Positions 1-6,337 of a stretch of 12,524 nucleotides of DNA are shown here, piece after piece. Positions within the stretch are counted from its first letter, which is position 1; each line of letters opens with the position of its first letter. The DNA lies in the NCBI GenBank assembly GCA_021827805.1, contig JAKAUG010000186.1, positions 1 to 12,524 on the forward strand, in the 5' to 3' direction. The DNA is from Bacillota bacterium (lineage in GTDB: Bacteria > Bacillota > Sulfobacillia > RBS10-35 > JAJYVN01). The translations under genes were made by a program, and so were the position numbers. The notes beneath the pieces were generated by a model, which was given only the letters and a program-made list of their open reading frames with translations, was not told the DNA's origin and made no database searches.

Positions 1-589
1 TGTAGTGGGCGTCGCTCGCCAGAAGGCCGATGCGCCGCGCCTCCAGTGCCCGCAGGAGCGCGGCCGTGTCCGCGAGGTCCCAGTCCTGGTAGCCTGGGCT
101 GTAGGGGGCCGTCAGCCGAAACCCAGCGGAGGCGGCGCGTCCCCCCGCCTCCGCCAGCACCCGTTCACCGAGGGCGGCCACCGCCGACGTGCCGCAGGCG
201 TCCAGGACCACGGCGCGGGCATAACATCCGGCGGCGAAGGCCTCGCGGACGGCATCCCCCACGGCCCCGCCCACCGTACCGGCGAACAGGGTGACACGCT
301 CCGCCCCGGCCAGGACGCGGGTCAGGGCCGGGCTGCGCCAGCGGAGCCCCAGTTCCGGGACGCCGAGCGCATCCTCTGGCCCCCGGCACTCCAGAGCCGC
401 GTCCGCCTGCAGCAGCAGGGGCTGCAGCAGGCCCGTCGCCTGCCGCATGCCGTCCGCCACCTGCTCCAGGGAGGACGGCGAGGGCCGGGTGCGGCCCGGC
501 CGATAACCCAGTTGGCGCAGCACCTCGTCTCGCGCAAAGGGCAGGTCCGCACGCGCCTGCCCCAGCATCCGGTCCGCCGTGCTGACCAT
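1..589 (-). CDS. MetH activation-domain protein (stand-alone, partial)
   Basis: The minus-strand frame opens at ATG 589 and runs off the left edge with 196 residues visible. GGAGG about 8 nt upstream of the ATG sets the start. Residues 160-171 (LTAPYSPGYQDW), followed by a helix and IGLLASDAHY, match the SAM-binding segment of the B12-dependent methionine synthase activation domain. The residues around 122-135 (YARAVVLDACGTSAVAAL) fit the same fold. In family members this domain uses SAM and an electron donor to re-methylate cob(II)alamin on MetH. In many Bacillota and Thermotogae it is a separate protein rather than the MetH C-terminus. It lies 15 bp after metF in the same orientation, so the two are probably one operon, and metH itself may lie beyond the edge. 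Oddity: the Arg usually four residues before the Gly-Tyr (R-x-x-x-G-Y) is Pro162 here. The family call is from motif recognition only. Confidence 0.8.
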   Translation of the reverse strand, partial: MVSTADRMLGQARADLPFARDEVLRQLGYRPGRTRPSPSSLEQVADGMRQATGLLQPLLLQADAALECRGPEDALGVPELGLRWRSPALTRVLAGAERVTLFAGTVGGAVGDAVREAFAAGCYARAVVLDACGTSAVAALGERVLAEAGGRAASAGFRLTAPYSPGYQDWDLADTAALLRALEARRIGLLASDAHY

Positions 590-604
590 CCCAGTCGCCT
601 CCGC

Positions 605-1498
605 CTACGGCCCTCGGCGCCACGGAGCAATGGCCTCCGCCACCGCCCGCACCGTGCGGGCGCTTCCCATGGGGAAGAGGTGCAGCCCAGCCACATGTGG
701 CGCCAGCGCCACCGCCATCTCCAGCAGGATCTCCATGCCGGTCTCGGGCCCACCGGCCTCCAGGCGCTCGATCACGGCGGGCGGGACCTCCATGCCGGGG
801 ATGGCCGAGAAGTGTCGAGCCCGCTCGGCGTCCCGCAGCGGCAGCAGCCCGTACAGGATGGGAATCCCCAGCGCGCGCCGGCTCTCCTCGAACTTCAGCG
901 CGCGCGCCACATCGAAGATCGGCTGGGTCTGGCAGAACCTGGCCCCGGCCTGGACGCGGCGCGCCAGCTTGTCCAGTTCCCGTGCCAGATCCACGGCCCC
1001 GGGGTTCACCGCGCATCCGACCAGGAGGTCGGTGCGACCCTCCAGATCGCGCCCGCTGGCCGTGCGTCCGGCGTTGAGGGCGCCGACCGCGGCGATCAAA
1101 CCCTCGGCCTCCAGATCCCCAACCACCTTCGCCTCGGGCTCGTCCCCGCGCCCCGGCGGATCCCCGGAGATGACCAGCACGCTGCGCAGACCCCAGGCGG
1201 CGGCCCCGAGCAGTTCGGCCTGCACCGCGATGCGATTGCGGTCCCGCGGCGTGAGGTGCGCGACCACCTCCACGCCGAGCCGGGAGCGGATGGCCGCGGC
1301 CGCGGCCATGCCGGCCATGCGGACCCGGGCCAGAGACCCGTCGGTGATGTTCACCGCGTCCACGTGCGGAGCAAAGCGCTCCGCGCGCTCCAGCAGCGGC
1401 CCGAGGTCCGGCGCGCGCGGGGGCTCGATCTCCGCCGTCAGCAGGCACCCGGGACGAGCCAGCCGTTGGACCAGGGCCAGGCCGTCGACAGGACTCAC
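605..1498 (-). CDS. metF: 5,10-methylenetetrahydrofolate reductase
   Basis: This is a 297-residue cytosolic flavoprotein that reduces 5,10-methylene-THF to 5-methyl-THF, the methyl donor for methionine synthase. The length matches bacterial MetF (about 290-300). AEIEPPR at residues 22-28 places Glu23 where the E. coli catalytic Glu28 lies. VNITDGSLARVRM (49-61), SGDPP (111-115, Asp113 at the flavin/folate loop), GCAVNP (161-166) and TQPIFD (191-196, Gln192) are family signatures of this TIM barrel. The start is GTG 1498 because a TGA lies one codon upstream in frame; a G-rich site (1506-1512) precedes it at about 8 nt. The gene is followed 15 bp later by the MetH activation protein. A candidate promoter lies between rpiA and this gene, so it may be transcribed independently of rpiA. 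Confidence 0.95.
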   Translation of the reverse strand: MSPVDGLALVQRLARPGCLLTAEIEPPRAPDLGPLLERAERFAPHVDAVNITDGSLARVRMAGMAAAAAIRSRLGVEVVAHLTPRDRNRIAVQAELLGAAAWGLRSVLVISGDPPGRGDEPEAKVVGDLEAEGLIAAVGALNAGRTASGRDLEGRTDLLVGCAVNPGAVDLARELDKLARRVQAGARFCQTQPIFDVARALKFEESRRALGIPILYGLLPLRDAERARHFSAIPGMEVPPAVIERLEAGGPETGMEILLEMAVALAPHVAGLHLFPMGSARTVRAVAEAIAPWRRGP

Positions 1499-1542
1499 CG
1501 CTCACGCCCCCCAGGAGCAAATCCATACATGGACATCACCGC

Positions 1543-1580
1543 GGCAAGCCCACCGCCCGGGCCCAAATCCCGAGCTCGCC
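1543..1580 (-). other. Leader hairpin of metF mRNA
   Basis: On the minus strand GGCGAGCTC (1580-1572) can pair with GGGCTTGCC (1551-1543) over 9 positions, with two G-U pairs and a 20-nt loop. It would sit at the extreme 5' end of a transcript starting near 1580 from the promoter at 1587-1616. It could stabilise the mRNA or regulate it. It does not match a SAM or SAH riboswitch that I recognise. Confidence 0.3.
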
Positions 1581-1586
1581 ACCCGG

Positions 1587-1616
1587 AATATAGATCAACA
1601 CTGGCACAACCGTAAA
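1587..1616 (-). promoter_or_regulatory. Candidate sigma70-type promoter for metF
   Basis: Read on the minus strand, -35 TTTACG (1616-1611, 4/6) and -10 TATATT (1592-1587, 5/6) are separated by 18 bp. The site is in an AT-richer patch just after the rpiA stop codon. It predicts a start near 1580 and an 80-nt leader for metF. Confidence 0.5.
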
Positions 1617-1628
1617 GAAGTCCGCCGC

Positions 1629-2312
1629 TCACCCCAGCACCCGGCAGCCGCCGTCGGCCTGGCCGACGAACACCTTGGGGTCCAGGCCCACGAACAGACC
1701 GTGCTCCACCACACCCGTGATGGCCTTGATCTGGCCCGCCAGCCCGCTGAGCCCGCCGCCCGGCGGGAACGTGGTGTCCAGGATCCAGTTCCCGCCGTCG
1801 GTCAGGACCGGGCCGGAGGGTCCCTGGCGGAGTCGTGGGGAGCCACCAAGGCGCTCCAGGGCGGCAACGCACCTGGTCCAGCCGAACGGGATGACCTCCA
1901 CGGGCACCGAGGCCCTCTCCCCCAGGTGCTCCACCAGCTTGCTCTCGTCGACGACGATCACCAGGCGCCGGGCGGCCAGGGCCACGATCTTCTCACGCAG
2001 GAGCGCCCCGCCCAGCCCCTTGATCAGATCGCGCTCCGGACTGACCTCGTCGGCCCCGTCGATGTCCAGATCAAGATTGGGATGCTCCTGGAGGGTGGTG
2101 AGGGGGATCCCCAGCTCCCGGGCCTGCCGGGCCGTGGCCTCGGAGGTCGGCACGCCCAGCACCTGGAGCCCCTCCCGCGCGCGCTCGGCCAGGGCCTCGA
2201 CCACCAGAGCCGCCGTGCTGCCCGTCCCCAGCCCGACAACCATGCCGGAGTCCACCTCCCGGACGGCACGGCGGGCTGCCACGGCCTTCTGGGCTGCCTG
2301 GTCCAACGACAA
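1629..2312 (-). CDS. rpiA: Ribose-5-phosphate isomerase A
   Basis: This 227-residue cytosolic enzyme interconverts ribose 5-phosphate and ribulose 5-phosphate in the non-oxidative pentose phosphate pathway. Visible family motifs are GLGTGST (27-33, phosphate loop), DLDIDGADEV (81-90, with the catalytic Asp pair at 85 and 88), KGLGGALLREK (98-108, with Lys98 and the catalytic base Glu107) and a C-terminal GLFVGL segment. The length matches RpiA (about 220-230). The start is TTG 2312, preceded by GGGGGGA (about 2319-2325) at 6-7 nt. The nearest ATG (2337) is out of frame. The gene is divergent from the exported repeat protein and lies 130 bp upstream of metF on the same strand. Confidence 0.95.
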   Translation of the reverse strand: MSLDQAAQKAVAARRAVREVDSGMVVGLGTGSTAALVVEALAERAREGLQVLGVPTSEATARQARELGIPLTTLQEHPNLDLDIDGADEVSPERDLIKGLGGALLREKIVALAARRLVIVVDESKLVEHLGERASVPVEVIPFGWTRCVAALERLGGSPRLRQGPSGPVLTDGGNWILDTTFPPGGGLSGLAGQIKAITGVVEHGLFVGLDPKVFVGQADGGCRVLG

Positions 2313-2583
2313 CGCCTGTCCCCCCCGGCTGCGTCATGCTTGGGTCTGTTCTGCAATGGAATCCACCGGCCTGCGCCGGGTCCCGGCCGCAAGCCGCCCG
2401 TCCGCCGGCGGGAGGCGGCGCGCCCAAGGCGAATGTTCCCTGCCGGATCGCCGCGGCTCCGCGGAACCCCTGCCGTCCCGCGGGGCGTGGGCCGCATCCG
2501 GCCCCAGGCAGCATACCAGCGTAGGGGATACCCCGATAGCACCCCCACGGTGGATGGCCGCGGGGGATGGGGGGACGACCGCC
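2313..2583. other. Divergent intergenic region rpiA / repeat protein
   Basis: These 271 bp must carry both divergent promoters, but I found no convincing -35/-10 pair on either strand. Small inverted repeats are visible: CCGCGG-CT-CCGCGG at 2451-2464, and GGGG-ATA-CCCC at 2524-2534, about 50 bp before the repeat-protein start. No open frame here has coding character. Confidence 0.4.
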
Positions 2584-4683
2584 ATGCGCGGCAGAGGGGC
2601 GGGGTGGGCGGCCCTGGCCACCCTCCTCGGGGTCCTGCTCACGGGCGCGACACACCGACCCGCGAGTCCGGTGCTCTGGGCGCGACCCTGCGCCCACGGC
2701 GCCGCCTCCCTGGCAGCACTCCCGCCGGGCAAGAGCTCGCTGCACATGACGGCGCGCGGTGGCGGCTGGGCCCTGGCGGGGGGCCGCGTGCTGCACACCT
2801 CCGACGGGGGCCGCGGATGGTGCGACGTCACCCCCACCAAGGGGCGTACGACCCGCCAGCTCCCCACGCTGGTGCCCGACCGCGCGGACTTCCTTGACGG
2901 CCGCCAGGCCTGGTTGGCGGACAGCCAGCTCCTCGGCGATGAGGTGTGGCTTCTCCACACGCAGGACGGGGGGCACAGCTGGCAGGCGCACGAGGTGCCC
3001 GTCGATACCCGCGGCGCGGTGGTCTCTGTGCGCCAGCTGGACTTCCTGAACAACCGGCAGGGCTGGATGCTGATCGGCGCCTCGGGCGGGCCAATCCCGG
3101 GGGGGGTGGCGGGGGTGACGCTTCTGTACAGGACAGACAACGGCGGAGTCAGCTGGGCGCCCGCCTCAGAGATCTCCCACAGAACCTACCCACCGGGGAC
3201 CATGCCGCCGCCGGGCCAGATCGAGGGCATGCGCTTCCTCGACCCCTCGACCGGCTGGGCCACCGCGGGGACGGTCGGGGACAACGGCCCCTTCTCCAGG
3301 GACTGGCTCTTGAGCACCGTGGATGCGGGGGCCACGTGGAACGCGGTGCCGACCGTGCCGCCGGCCGCCTACCCGTATCCCCAGGCCTCCACGCTCCAGG
3401 TGCATCCCGGTGCCCCGGAGTTCTTCTCGCCCAGCCAGGGGATCCTGCCAGTGCGCCTCGGGGCGTTCGGCAGTCCCGACCTCTGGGTCTTCTACCGGAC
3501 CTCCGACGGCGGGGCCACCTGGGCGGCGGGCACGCCGGTCCCGGGGCGCCGGCACGAGGCCTTCGCCTTCTGGGCCCCGAACGACGGCGTCGTGCTCGCC
3601 GACGATGGCACCTGGCAGCGCACCCGCGACGGCGGGCAGAGCTGGACCAGAACACCGGCCCCGGTGCCTGCCGTGCGCGCCCTCGACCTCATCGCGCCAC
3701 AGTTGGGCTGGCTCCTCGACACGCGGGGGAACCTGTGGCAGAGCACGGACGGCGGGGCGCACTGGGTCAGGGTGTCTGGCGCATCCGGGGCCACGCAGCC
3801 GCCCGGCCCCGCGGCGTGGATTCCCGCCTCGCTTCGCGCCGGCTTCGCCTCCCTGGCCTCGCGGCTCGCCTGCCGCCTGTGGCTCGGCTGCGGTATGCCG
3901 CCCCGCCCAACCTCCCTCTGCGTGCGTCCGGAGACGCCCCTGCTTCACCGTCTGTGGACGGACCTGCATCCGAGTCCCCCGCCCTTTGCCGAGCTGGAGA
4001 TGGCGACCGCCGAGGACGGCTGGGCGCTGGCGGGCGGGCGGCTGCTGCACACCACCGACGGCGGTGGCCGCTGGGTGGATGCGACGCCGGGCGGCTGCCT
4101 GCTCTCCACGCTGGATGTCCTCGGCCCGAACACCCTGTGGGTGGCGGCGGCGGCGGATCGGGGCAGGATCGTGACCACGTTTGCCACCACCGATGCCGGT
4201 TGGCGCTGGTGGCACGCGGAGGTGGCCGTGCCCACCTCGGCGAGCCAGCCCGTTCTGCGCTTCCGCAACGCGCGACAGGGCACCCTGACCGTGCCGTTGG
4301 CGGCCAGGGGGGTCGTCGAGATGTATCACAGCAACGACGGAGGCCTGCACTGGGCGGCTGGCGGAAGCGTCGCCGCGCCGCGCCCGGCGCCGCCGACCCT
4401 GCACCTCACATCGCTCGACCAGCTGGGCGGCACCCTGGAATTCGCCCTGGCCGGAGAGAGTCTGGGCCTGAGCAGCGATGGCGGTGCCCACTGGAGCGTG
4501 GTCTACCGGGGGCAGGACCTGGAGGGCGCGAGGCTGATCGACTTTCTCTCCCCGGAACAAGGTTGGGCGGTCGTGGTCCCGGGCGGGCCTGGGTACCGGA
4601 GCGGTTCCACAGCACCCTGGCGGCTGCTTGAAACAGCCGACGGCGGCAGATCGTGGCGTCTGATCTCCGGCTTTGGCTCCTGA
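2584..4683 (+). CDS. Exported Asp-box / YCF48-like beta-propeller protein
   Basis: This 699-residue protein begins with a signal-like segment (MRGRGAGW, then a hydrophobic run at 9-22), so it is probably exported or membrane-anchored. I count 12 Asp-box motifs (S/T-x-D-x-G-x-x-W) with Asp at about 74, 128, 185, 247, 308, 349, 389, 492, 537, 585, 632 and 686. Several alternate with GW-A/L strands, the pattern of YCF48/BNR beta-propellers. Residues 60-84 (GGWALAGGRVLHTSDGG onward) recur at 478-502, suggesting two related propeller units joined by a Pro/Arg-rich linker (about 398-470). I choose ATG 2584 because it gives the signal segment and has a GGGGGG site (2568-2573) upstream. ATG 2554 in the same frame has no good site. 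Such repeats form adhesive or scaffold surfaces; no enzymatic function can be assigned. The plant photosystem name of the family should not be transferred. Confidence 0.8.
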   Translation: MRGRGAGWAALATLLGVLLTGATHRPASPVLWARPCAHGAASLAALPPGKSSLHMTARGGGWALAGGRVLHTSDGGRGWCDVTPTKGRTTRQLPTLVPDRADFLDGRQAWLADSQLLGDEVWLLHTQDGGHSWQAHEVPVDTRGAVVSVRQLDFLNNRQGWMLIGASGGPIPGGVAGVTLLYRTDNGGVSWAPASEISHRTYPPGTMPPPGQIEGMRFLDPSTGWATAGTVGDNGPFSRDWLLSTVDAGATWNAVPTVPPAAYPYPQASTLQVHPGAPEFFSPSQGILPVRLGAFGSPDLWVFYRTSDGGATWAAGTPVPGRRHEAFAFWAPNDGVVLADDGTWQRTRDGGQSWTRTPAPVPAVRALDLIAPQLGWLLDTRGNLWQSTDGGAHWVRVSGASGATQPPGPAAWIPASLRAGFASLASRLACRLWLGCGMPPRPTSLCVRPETPLLHRLWTDLHPSPPPFAELEMATAEDGWALAGGRLLHTTDGGGRWVDATPGGCLLSTLDVLGPNTLWVAAAADRGRIVTTFATTDAGWRWWHAEVAVPTSASQPVLRFRNARQGTLTVPLAARGVVEMYHSNDGGLHWAAGGSVAAPRPAPPTLHLTSLDQLGGTLEFALAGESLGLSSDGGAHWSVVYRGQDLEGARLIDFLSPEQGWAVVVPGGPGYRSGSTAPWRLLETADGGRSWRLISGFGS

Positions 4684-4707
4684 GCGGACGTTCAGCGCGG
4701 TGGAGAC

Positions 4708-4739
4708 GGCCCTGATCCGCTCGACCGCCGATCGGGTCC
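4708..4739 (+). terminator. Possible terminator hairpin after the repeat protein
   Basis: A 10-position stem (4708-4717 with 4730-4739, one mismatch, one wobble) encloses a 12-nt loop, 25 bp past the stop codon. No U-tract is present, so intrinsic termination is uncertain. Confidence 0.3.
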
Positions 4740-4743
4740 CCGC

Positions 4744-4792
4744 GCGGGCACGAGCCTGGAACCGGTCTCGCCGGGGAAGTCCCCGGGCCCGC
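4744..4792 (+). other. Predicted three-way-junction element
   Basis: GCGGGC (4744-4749) pairs with GCCCGC (4787-4792). Inside, CGAGCC (4751-4756) pairs with GG-T-CTCG (4764-4770, one bulged T). Directly abutting it, CCGGGG (4771-4776) pairs with CCCCGG (4781-4786) across an AAGT loop. All but one junction nucleotide (A4750) is paired or in a terminal loop or bulge. The function and even the transcribed strand are unknown. It could be a terminator relic, a structured RNA or a DNA element. Confidence 0.35.
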
Positions 4793-4885
4793 AACCGCCA
4801 TGAGGCACTGCGATGCCACTGGCGCAGCCGTCCCACGTCTTGTGGTGCGCGCGGCCATTCCTCCCGCACGCCTCCACCCTGGTCC

Positions 4886-4914
4886 TTGTGGCAACCCATG
4901 GGCCATGGTAGCAT
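4886..4914 (+). promoter_or_regulatory. Candidate promoter of the riboswitch-btuF transcript
   Basis: TTGTGG (4886-4891) and TAGCAT (4909-4914, 4/6 to TATAAT) are separated by exactly 17 bp. The predicted transcript starts near 4921, about 14 nt before the first paired base of the riboswitch, which is the expected geometry. Confidence 0.5.
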
Positions 4915-4934
4915 CCGTCACACAACTGCATAGC

Positions 4935-5204
4935 GGTCGCGGGTGCCCCGCTGCCAGCCACAGCCAGGCAGCGGGGAGAATAGGGAAGTCCGGGGTGCCG
5001 TTCCGCCTCCGAGTCGATCGCTCGGAGAGAGGCGGCCAAGCCGGCGCGGTCCCGCCACTGTAATCTCAAGACGTCGCGTGATCGCCGCGGCGCCCCACTG
5101 CCCTTGCGGGTGGGAAGGGGGCGCGACGTCGATGCGAGAGAGCCAGGAGACCTGCCCGTGACCGGGAGGCAGCCACGCCCTTCGGAGCAAAGGGGGCTAC
5201 CCGG
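4935..5204 (+). promoter_or_regulatory. Cobalamin (B12) riboswitch with translational expression platform
   Basis: Hallmarks in order are: GGTGCC (4942-4947); a perfect 10-bp arm CCCCGCTGCC/GGCAGCGGGG (4946-4955/4967-4976); AATAGGGAA (4979-4986 area); CCCGCCACTGTAA (5051-5063); and the B12 box GCCAGGAGACCTGCC (5142-5156). Closing stem P1 pairs GGTCGCGGG (4935-4943) with CCCGTGACC (5155-5163). A peripheral arm pairs 5070-5078 with 5122-5130. The expression platform is a long hairpin at 5162-5204 (CCGGG/CCCGG, AGCC/GGCT, CCCTT/AAGGG, loop CGGAGCA) that buries the AGGGGG ribosome site of the downstream gene and ends at its ATG. It shares two bases with P1. The known family mode is that cobalamin binding favours the hairpin and represses translation; that mode is inferred here. 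There is no T-run, so control is probably translational. Confidence 0.93.
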
Positions 5205-6221
5205 ATGTCCTTGGCGATCTGTCGCCGTGGGCGGGTCTCATTCCGCCTGCGGCCCCGGCTGCTGCTGGTTTCCGCACTCGTCGTCTCGTCCCTGGTATCG
5301 GTGACAGCCTGCGGTGCGGTGCCCGTGGGCTCCTCGCCCGGCGCTTCCTCCTCCAGCGTCAGCGCCACGAGCTATCCACTGACGATCACGGACGACACCG
5401 GCCGCAAGGTCACGATCCCGCACCGTCCCACGCGCATCGTCTCGCTGACCCTGGGCACGGACGAGATCCTGCTGCAGATGGTCAACCCGCAGCGCGTGGT
5501 CGGCGTCACCCAGTATGCCAGTCAACCCGCCATGTCCTTTGTCGCCGACAAGGTGGGGCAGGCGGCCCAGCTCGCAAGCGCCAACGCGGAGCAGGTCATC
5601 GCCCTCAAGCCGGACCTGGTCTTCGCCGCCGACTACACCAAGCCCGGGGTCGTACAGCAACTGGAGCAGGCGAACATCCCGGTCGTGGAGTTCACCACCT
5701 TCAGCTCCATGAGCGACGTCGAGAAGCACGTGCAGGTGGTGGCCAACCTGGTTGGGGACCCGGCCAAGGGCCAGCAGATGGTGGCGGCGATGCGGACCGA
5801 GCTGGCACGGGTGGCAAAGGAGGTCAAGGGCCTCTCCAAGCCGACGGTGGTCTACTACAGCGGCTACGGCTACGTGGCGGGCCAGGGCACCACGGTCGAC
5901 GCCCTGATCGCGGACGCTGGCGGCATCAATGCCGCGGCCGGCATCCAGGGCTGGAAACAGGTCGGCCCGGAGGAACTCGTGGCCCTCAAGCCGGACATCA
6001 TCCTCACGGATACCAACGGGCCCAAGGACATCGTCCAGGGAGCCCAGGCCCAAAAGCTCCTGACCCTGCCCGCCCTGGCGGGTGTACCCGCCGTCGAGCA
6101 CAGGCAGGTCTGGGGCCTGTCCTCGCGAGCGATCACCGATGTCTCCCAGTACATGGCCTGGGATGTTCAGGACGTGGCGTCGCTGCTGCATCCCCACCAT
6201 GTCACCGCCTACCAGCCCTGA
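5205..6221 (+). CDS. btuF: BtuF-like corrinoid-binding lipoprotein (ABC transporter)
   Basis: This is a 338-residue substrate-binding protein of the BtuF/FecB class (Peripla_BP_2 fold). A basic N-terminus and hydrophobic stretch (19-33) end in a lipobox VTAC with Cys36, so it should be a membrane-anchored lipoprotein. A Ser-rich spacer follows, then the two lobes starting at YPLTITDDTGRKVTIP (57-72). The lobe signature recurs as EQVIALKPDLVF (129-140) and EELVALKPDIILT (256-268), typical of this class. The sequence alone could also suit an iron chelate. The cobalamin riboswitch directly upstream, whose repressing hairpin ends at this ATG, is what points to B12. The AGGGGG site is 8 nt before ATG 5205. 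No permease or ATPase gene follows in this window, so it must borrow them from elsewhere. Confidence 0.88.
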   Translation: MSLAICRRGRVSFRLRPRLLLVSALVVSSLVSVTACGAVPVGSSPGASSSSVSATSYPLTITDDTGRKVTIPHRPTRIVSLTLGTDEILLQMVNPQRVVGVTQYASQPAMSFVADKVGQAAQLASANAEQVIALKPDLVFAADYTKPGVVQQLEQANIPVVEFTTFSSMSDVEKHVQVVANLVGDPAKGQQMVAAMRTELARVAKEVKGLSKPTVVYYSGYGYVAGQGTTVDALIADAGGINAAAGIQGWKQVGPEELVALKPDIILTDTNGPKDIVQGAQAQKLLTLPALAGVPAVEHRQVWGLSSRAITDVSQYMAWDVQDVASLLHPHHVTAYQP

Positions 6222-6237
6222 ACCACGTCAGGCCTTC

Positions 6238-6278
6238 GGGGCGCAGGCCTCTTGCAAATTGCAAGCGATCTGCGCCCC
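6238..6278 (+). terminator. Long hairpin after btuF
   Basis: GGGGCGCAG (6238-6246) pairs perfectly with CTGCGCCCC (6270-6278). Inside, CTTGC (6251-6255) pairs with GCAAG (6261-6265) around AAATT. It lies 17 nt after the btuF stop. It may end btuF transcription, although no U-run follows, and it also sits just upstream of the trxB promoter. An alternative pairing is given in the findings. Confidence 0.45.
6251..6265. promoter_or_regulatory. Palindrome upstream of trxB (candidate operator)
   Basis: CTTGCAAATTGCAAG is a perfect 7-bp inverted repeat around one base, in an otherwise GC-rich region. Its centre is about 49 bp before the predicted trxB transcription start, a position suited to an activator or repressor dimer. 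It may instead be only the tip of the 6238-6278 hairpin. Confidence 0.35.
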
Positions 6279-6291
6279 ACCACTGCGCGCA

Positions 6292-6300
6292 TGCTAGAAT
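6292..6300 (+). promoter_or_regulatory. Extended -10 promoter of trxB
   Basis: TGC-TAGAAT carries the TGn extension and a 5/6 match to TATAAT. There is no good -35 at 16-18 bp, as is usual for extended -10 promoters. The predicted start is near 6307, giving a 30-nt leader that contains the trxB ribosome site. Confidence 0.5.
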
Positions 6301-6337
6301 GACGCGGCTCACCCAGATCGCGCGGGGGGGATGCGGG

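Larger units (their letters stand above)
4684..4885. other. Non-coding gap with two stem structures
   Basis: No frame here looks coding. A hairpin at 4708-4739 (GGCCCTGATC with GATCGGGTCC, one mismatch and one G-U) starts 25 bp after the repeat-protein stop. It may act as a terminator, though no T-run follows. At 4744-4792 three stems nest into a compact three-way junction, described separately. The remainder (4793-4885) shows nothing I recognise. Confidence 0.4.

Noticed and set aside
165..1526. A 453-codon minus-strand open frame across metF and the activation protein
   Set aside because: It is Gly/Arg/Pro-rich without motifs and overlaps two clear genes in other frames. It is a GC-rich shadow frame.
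1499..1586. SAM or SAH riboswitch in the metF leader
   Set aside because: The leader is too short for SAM-I and shows none of the conserved cores I know; only one simple stem is visible.
579..2897. A 772-codon plus-strand open frame
   Set aside because: It is antisense to metF and rpiA, has no family signature, and its composition is typical of an antisense shadow.
2584..4683. Photosystem II assembly role for the YCF48-like protein
   Set aside because: The repeat is shared by many exported proteins, and nothing photosynthetic is in the window.
4793..4885. A second riboswitch or small gene before the B12 switch promoter
   Set aside because: No conserved core such as a B12 box, and no frame with coding character.
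6299..6337. ATG 6299 as the trxB start
   Set aside because: The codon overlaps the extended -10 element and has no ribosome site. GTG 6338 has both a strong site and normal family length.
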